NCBI GenBank assembly: GCA_050290225.1
Contig: JBNKHG010000040.1
Location: 1 to 32,407, forward strand
Direction of reading: 5' to 3'
Source: JBNKHG01 sp050290225
GTDB lineage: Bacteria; Pseudomonadota; Gammaproteobacteria; Pseudomonadales; Cellvibrionaceae
DNA: 32,407 nucleotides
Shown: positions 29,315-32,407 of the stretch, piece by piece
Layout: every line of letters begins with the position of its first letter
Position numbering within the stretch: the first letter of the stretch is position 1
Notes under the pieces: generated by a model
Database searches by the model: none
Seen by the model: only the letters and a program-made list of their open reading frames with translations
What the model was told of the DNA's origin: nothing
Made by a program: the position numbers and the translations under genes

Positions 29315-30250
29315 ATGGGCAAGTTGGCAATCGTGCAGGTACCACCGGTATTTCTGGATCGGGCGAAGACCCTGGAATTGGCCATCGGCCAGATCGAGGA
29401 GGCGGTCTCCCAGGGGGCGGAGCTGGTGATCTTTCCCGAAGCGTATATCCCCGGCTATCCGGCCTGGGCGTGGCGTCTCAGGCCGGGTGGTGACTGGGGG
29501 CAGTGCGAGGCGTTACATGGACGATTGCTTGAGCAGTCGGTGGATCTGCAGCGCGGTGATCTGAAACCGCTGTGTGAAGCGGCGCGCCGGCATCGGGTGA
29601 CGGTACTGTGTGGTATCGATGAGCGGGCCAGCGATCTCAGTCGCGCCACGTTGTTCAACAGCTATCTGGTAATCGGACCCGACGGGGAGGTGATGAATCA
29701 CCATCGCAAGGTGATGCCCACCAACCCGGAACGGATGGTGTGGGGCTTCGGTGACGGTACCGGACTGAACGTGGTGGATACCCCCTACGGCCGGGTGGGC
29801 ACGCTGATCTGCTGGGAGAACTACATGCCGCTGGCACGTTACGCCCTGTACGCTCAAGGTGTGGAGCTGTATGTCGCGCCCACCTACGACAGCGGCGACG
29901 ACTGGATCGGCACGCTACGTCACATCGCCCGGGAGGCGGGCTGCTGGGTGGTAGGCAGTGGCAATCTGCTGCGTGGCCGCGACCTGCAGGTGGATGTGGC
30001 GGATGCGTCTACGATCTATCCGGATGCGGAGGAGTGGGTGAATCCCGGCGACTCGGTCGTCATTGCCCCAGGCGGCGCAGTGGTGGCCGGCCCCATGCGA
30101 CGGGAAGCCGGTATTCTTTATGCCGAAGTGGATACGGCAAAGGTAGGATTGGCTCGTCGCACCCTGGATGTGGTCGGTCACTATGCGCGTCCGGATATCT
30201 TTCAACTCAAGGTCAACCGGCAACCACAAAGCCCGGTGGACTTCTCCTAG
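29315..30250 (+). CDS. Nitrilase-family carbon-nitrogen hydrolase
   Basis: The 311-aa protein has the Glu-Lys-Cys triad: FPEAYIPGYP (E ~43), HHRKVMPTNPERMVWG (K ~131) and ICWENYMPLAR (C ~166), plus the second Glu (E ~137). Branch-1-type features (Cys-Trp-Glu-Asn, and GGDWGQ-like early loop) fit true nitrilases, hydrolysing a nitrile to acid and ammonia, over amidases. The chain is cytoplasmic and ends soon after the family core (NPGDSVVIAPGGAVVAGP). AAAAAGAGG precedes the ATG. It is not clearly in an operon. The natural substrate is unknown. Confidence 0.9.
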   Translation: MGKLAIVQVPPVFLDRAKTLELAIGQIEEAVSQGAELVIFPEAYIPGYPAWAWRLRPGGDWGQCEALHGRLLEQSVDLQRGDLKPLCEAARRHRVTVLCGIDERASDLSRATLFNSYLVIGPDGEVMNHHRKVMPTNPERMVWGFGDGTGLNVVDTPYGRVGTLICWENYMPLARYALYAQGVELYVAPTYDSGDDWIGTLRHIAREAGCWVVGSGNLLRGRDLQVDVADASTIYPDAEEWVNPGDSVVIAPGGAVVAGPMRREAGILYAEVDTAKVGLARRTLDVVGHYARPDIFQLKVNRQPQSPVDFS

Positions 30251-30462
30251 GGCGGTGATGGGCCGGCGCCGCTTCAACCGCTAGCTGGCTGAAATCGGGT
30301 GCACACCGATTACCAATCGGTTACTCGGCCTTGTCTGAAGAGTGGGTAAATCCATAAATATATACCGGAATACATGCGCTAGCTGATTGCCGTGCAGGAC
30401 GCGGGTTAGAGACTGCTAAGGAGTTCGATCCATCTTGTTCATTAATGTATTGGGAGAACATC
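30251..30462. other. Intergenic region between nitrilase and GFA genes
   Basis: About 212 bases without a convincing gene. GGGAG (30451-30455) serves the next start. No terminator was found after the nitrilase gene. Confidence 0.4.
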
Positions 30463-30918
30463 ATGAGTGCGACACCGACCCATCAAGCGAGCTGTTTTTG
30501 TGGTGCTGTGAAGATGACCCTGTCCGGTGAACCGGAAGCGATGGCCTACTGCCATTGTGACTCCTGCCGTCACTGGTCAGCCAGCCAAGTCAGCGCTTTT
30601 ACCTTGTGGAAGCCGGCCGCGCTGTCGATTGACGGGGGGGCGGAACGGATCGCAAGCTTTGAGCAGAATCCCCGCTCCGACCATGCCGATGTGGTGAGTC
30701 GACGCAAGTGGTGCAGCGTATGCGGTGGGCACCTCTACACCGATCACCCCACTATGGGGTTGGTCGATGTGCCGTCGGCGGTTATCGATAAGTTCCAGTT
30801 TGAACCGGCATTTCATGTGCACTATCAGGAGTCCGTACAGCCGATCCGGGATGGGTTGCCCAAGTTCAGGGATCTACCCAAGGAGGCCGGTGGTACGGGG
30901 GAGCAACTTGCCGAGTAA
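30463..30918 (+). CDS. GFA (glutathione-dependent formaldehyde-activating) family protein
   Basis: The ~151-aa protein has the family's zinc-binding Cys pattern: CFCG (near residue 11), CHCDSCRHW (~31) and CSVCGGHLYTDHP (~84). These make the two zinc sites of GFA and CENP-V-like proteins. Many members are not true formaldehyde-activating enzymes, so the activity is not assigned. ATG 30463 with GGGAG upstream is preferred to the ATG at 30445, which would add MYWENI. The end (GGTGEQLAE) is polar. Confidence 0.85.
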   Translation: MSATPTHQASCFCGAVKMTLSGEPEAMAYCHCDSCRHWSASQVSAFTLWKPAALSIDGGAERIASFEQNPRSDHADVVSRRKWCSVCGGHLYTDHPTMGLVDVPSAVIDKFQFEPAFHVHYQESVQPIRDGLPKFRDLPKEAGGTGEQLAE

Positions 30919-30980
30919 TTTTTGTGGCGGGGTTTCTGTTAAGCGGGAAAGAGTGGGGCAGGATAGGGGATGGAGAAAAC

Positions 30981-31012
30981 GGAGCCATGCGCAGCCCCCT
31001 GCGCACGGCTCC
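30981..31012 (-). terminator. Terminator downstream of the EF-hand gene
   Basis: A 14-bp stem with one mismatch (30981-30994 with 30999-31012) and 4-nt loop lies 17 bases after the EF-hand stop. On the minus strand the hairpin is followed by TTTTC, a short T-run. Confidence 0.65.
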
Positions 31013-31028
31013 GGTGAACGGTTAGCCG

Positions 31029-31301
31029 TTATTCTTTGCCGGCAGGTTGTTCACTTTTCCCCTGCATCGACTCAAAGGCACTGAACTCTGCCCGGTCAAT
31101 GGCACCATTGGCGTCCTTGTCTACCTCAGTCCAATTTTCACTCAGCTTGGCGTCCCGGCTAGCTTCGCTGGCCGTTAATTGACCGTCCTGGTTCTGATCC
31201 AGGGCGTCGAACTGCACGGCGTTCATATCCGCTGCCAGCAAGGCGGCAGAACTCATCATGACGGAAAGGCCAAACAGCTTGGCTAAAGTTGTCGTCTTCA
31301 T
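31029..31301 (-). CDS. Exported EF-hand protein
   Basis: From ATG 31301 the 90-aa protein has a signal peptide (basic start, then AKLFGLSVMMSSAALLA, cleaved near residue 24). Two EF-hand loops follow: DQNQDGQLTASE and DKDANGAIDRAEF, each with the D-x-[DN]-x-[DN]G-x-[IL]-x-x-x-E ligand pattern. It should bind Ca2+ in the periplasm. GGAGG lies before this ATG; a longer frame from 31337 is unsupported. A terminator follows. Confidence 0.85.
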   Translation of the reverse strand: MKTTTLAKLFGLSVMMSSAALLAADMNAVQFDALDQNQDGQLTASEASRDAKLSENWTEVDKDANGAIDRAEFSAFESMQGKSEQPAGKE

Positions 31302-31577
31302 GTTGTCCTCCATGTGTGACGGGTGGTAAATCCACACGGGAGATTGAGCAGTATCCGTGCCAGAGTGTAAAAATTACACCTATTCAATAGGTTACGTGAT
31401 ACCGGTGAGTGGGGTTACGCTCTGAGATGCGGATTTTGTCGTCAGTCGACGACGCGGCGGTACGCTATGCATGTAACTGTTTGAATTTATTGTAAATAGT
31501 GTGTTGCAATCTGGCGACAGGCCGCTTGAGTAAGGTTGTTGCCGACAGGTTGAGGTGATGAGCGGTCCGGAAAAGTT

Positions 31578-31606
31578 TAGCCCCAAAGGCTAAGCCTTTG
31601 GGGCTA
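31578..31606. repeat. Palindromic hairpin in gene-free stretch
   Basis: TAGCCCCAAAGGC-TAA-GCCTTTGGGGCTA is a perfect 13-bp stem with 3-nt loop. It lies in the ~438-base gap 31302-31739, which has no other convincing feature. It could act as a bidirectional terminator or be a REP-like repeat. Confidence 0.6.
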
Positions 31607-31739
31607 TCTGATCGATATCCGGGGTTTGAGCGGGTTTGGGTTACCGCCCCCGGATGTAAATGGCATACAAGGTGCCGCAGGTGCTGATTTCGAGCTGAAT
31701 AAGGACGAAGTCTGCTTCAGATGGTATAAGTCACACATC

Positions 31740-31910
31740 TCAAGTACCTGTACCTTTACGCTTGACGGGCGACTGCACTTCATAGCCCTTCTCCTGCAGC
31801 ATGTAACCGGCGGCACCACCGGCCGCCGCGCCCACCATAAAGGCACAGCCCTGGATCAGGGTGCTCAGGGCCAGGATAGTGATTGCCAGATAAGTGGTTT
31901 TAAATCGCAT
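31740..31910 (-). CDS. 56-aa glycine-zipper-like lipoprotein
   Basis: A minus-strand frame from ATG 31910 to TGA 31740-31742 gives MRFKTTYLAITILALSTLIQ, then GCAFMVGAAAGGAAGYMLQE and a basic tail ending KGTGT. A signal, the lipobox LIQGC (Cys 22) and a glycine-zipper-like segment mark a small lipoprotein. AAGGAG precedes the start (complement of 31918-31923). It is short, so it is easily missed. Role unknown; similar small lipoproteins are envelope-stress or structural factors. Confidence 0.75.
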   Translation of the reverse strand: MRFKTTYLAITILALSTLIQGCAFMVGAAAGGAAGYMLQEKGYEVQSPVKRKGTGT

Positions 31911-31939
31911 AACAGTACTCCTTGTTCAGGTGTGTAAAG

Positions 31940-31969
31940 CCAAGGGATCGGTTTTACCCCATCCCTTGG
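31940..31969 (-). terminator. Hairpin between PRC-barrel and small lipoprotein genes
   Basis: CCAAGGGAT at 31940-31948 pairs with ATCCCTTGG at 31961-31969, a 9-bp stem with a 12-nt loop. It lies between two minus-strand genes; no strong T-run follows. It may separate their transcripts. Confidence 0.4.
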
Positions 31970-31983
31970 TTGTGTTGCGCCAA

Positions 31984-32007
31984 CCTCGTTCCCCGCGGGG
32001 AACGAGG
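31984..32007. repeat. Perfect 24-nt palindrome
   Basis: CCTCGTTCCCC and its reverse complement GGGGAACGAGG meet at a CG centre, giving a fully self-complementary 24-base block 23 bases after the PRC-barrel stop. Without a loop it would extrude poorly. It resembles the short CGTTCCC-type repeat at 21842 and 25916 in sequence and is probably a REP-like relic or a terminator stem. Confidence 0.6.
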
Positions 32008-32029
32008 CGATTGGCAGTGGCAGCGGTTA

Positions 32030-32407
32030 TTACTTGCCTTTTTCAAATGCCGAGAATTCGCTGATAGGGCGATCATCCGGCTTCACTACCAGATAGTTAC
32101 CCTCCTGATACTTTTCATGAGTGGCCAGTCCTTCCTGGGTGGCGCGAATGTGCAGAGCCTTATCTTCAAAACTCAGTTCATCGATCGATACGATATGCTT
32201 GGTGCCACCGATGATGCCGAGGAACCCACCGGTTGAGACGACCGCATAGATATCGCCGTTGGCCTTATCGCTGACGATATCCGTCACGCGGCCGATCGTT
32301 TTACCGTCGCTACCGATCACCTCTTGCCGGTACAGATCATCCGGCGTCAGGGCCAGCATGGGATGAGTGGCCGCTAGCTGGCTCTCGGCGGTAACCGGGC
32401 TTTCCAT
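32030..32407 (-). CDS. PRC-barrel domain protein, possibly truncated at the window edge
   Basis: The 125-aa visible protein has a PRC-barrel (residues ~25-85): VIGSDGKTIGRVTDIVSDKANGDIYAVVSTGGFLGIIGGTKHIVS, a small beta-barrel found in photosynthetic reaction centre H subunits, RimM and stress proteins. The tail (EGNYLVVKPDDRPISEFSAF) is polar. The ATG is the last base triplet of the window, so the real start may lie beyond it and the length is uncertain. No signal peptide is seen. Its role is unknown; the nearby lipoprotein and EF-hand genes suggest envelope or stress functions. Confidence 0.75.
   Translation of the reverse strand: MESPVTAESQLAATHPMLALTPDDLYRQEVIGSDGKTIGRVTDIVSDKANGDIYAVVSTGGFLGIIGGTKHIVSIDELSFEDKALHIRATQEGLATHEKYQEGNYLVVKPDDRPISEFSAFEKGK

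Overview
The window looks like a chromosomal stretch of a gammaproteobacterium. Evidence is a FadE-type acyl-CoA dehydrogenase of the E. coli kind, GcvA-like LysR, YafP-like GNAT, a PEP-CTERM protein, a polyhydroxyalkanoate-type phasin, a REP-associated tyrosine transposase end and many short palindromic intergenic repeats. A sulfur-oxidising Chromatiales-like environmental bacterium would fit, but that is an inference from gene content. No rRNA, tRNA or CRISPR array was seen.

Layout. (1) 1-2950: the 3' end of a REP-type transposase, a 28-nt tandem repeat, then a visibly AT-rich cassette: a 79-aa Cys-free small protein, a strong hairpin, a radical SAM/SPASM enzyme and a xylose-isomerase-like TIM-barrel protein. 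The TIM-barrel gene ends inside an inverted copy of the repeat motif. This is the best candidate for an undescribed system, a RiPP-like peptide modification cassette. (2) 3150-6040: GNAT acetyltransferase, four-helix membrane protein, and a minus-strand pair made of an ISL3-transposase-like DNA-binding protein without a catalytic domain and a FIST-C-like protein. (3) 6349-7871: TetR regulator and alpha/beta hydrolase. (4) 8198-13526: two overlapping genes for flavin split-barrel proteins (one fused to GAF), a hemerythrin and cytochrome c pair, and an SLC13/RCK permease.

(5) 13664-18360: a PEP-CTERM exoprotein with its own terminator and a good sigma-54-like promoter, then a GcvA-like regulator divergent from a small protein, a cysteine hydrolase, an AraC regulator and a DMT exporter. 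(6) 18516-21736: fadE with a lysine-rich tail and a DUF3750 lipoprotein. (7) 21839-25929: an inverted pair of 43-nt repeats brackets a rubrerythrin, Fe-S oxidoreductase, EncFtn-like ferritin and DUF3501 operon, plus a convergent ZIP-type transporter. These probably act together in peroxide and iron handling. (8) 25.6-26.2 kb: a gene-free mosaic of intergenic repeats. (9) 26269-32407: phasin, HhH protein with a long lysine tail, cold-shock protein, RRM protein, DUF1059 protein, nitrilase, GFA-family protein, EF-hand protein, a 56-aa lipoprotein and a PRC-barrel protein reaching the window edge.

All functional calls come from reading motifs by eye; no database search was run.
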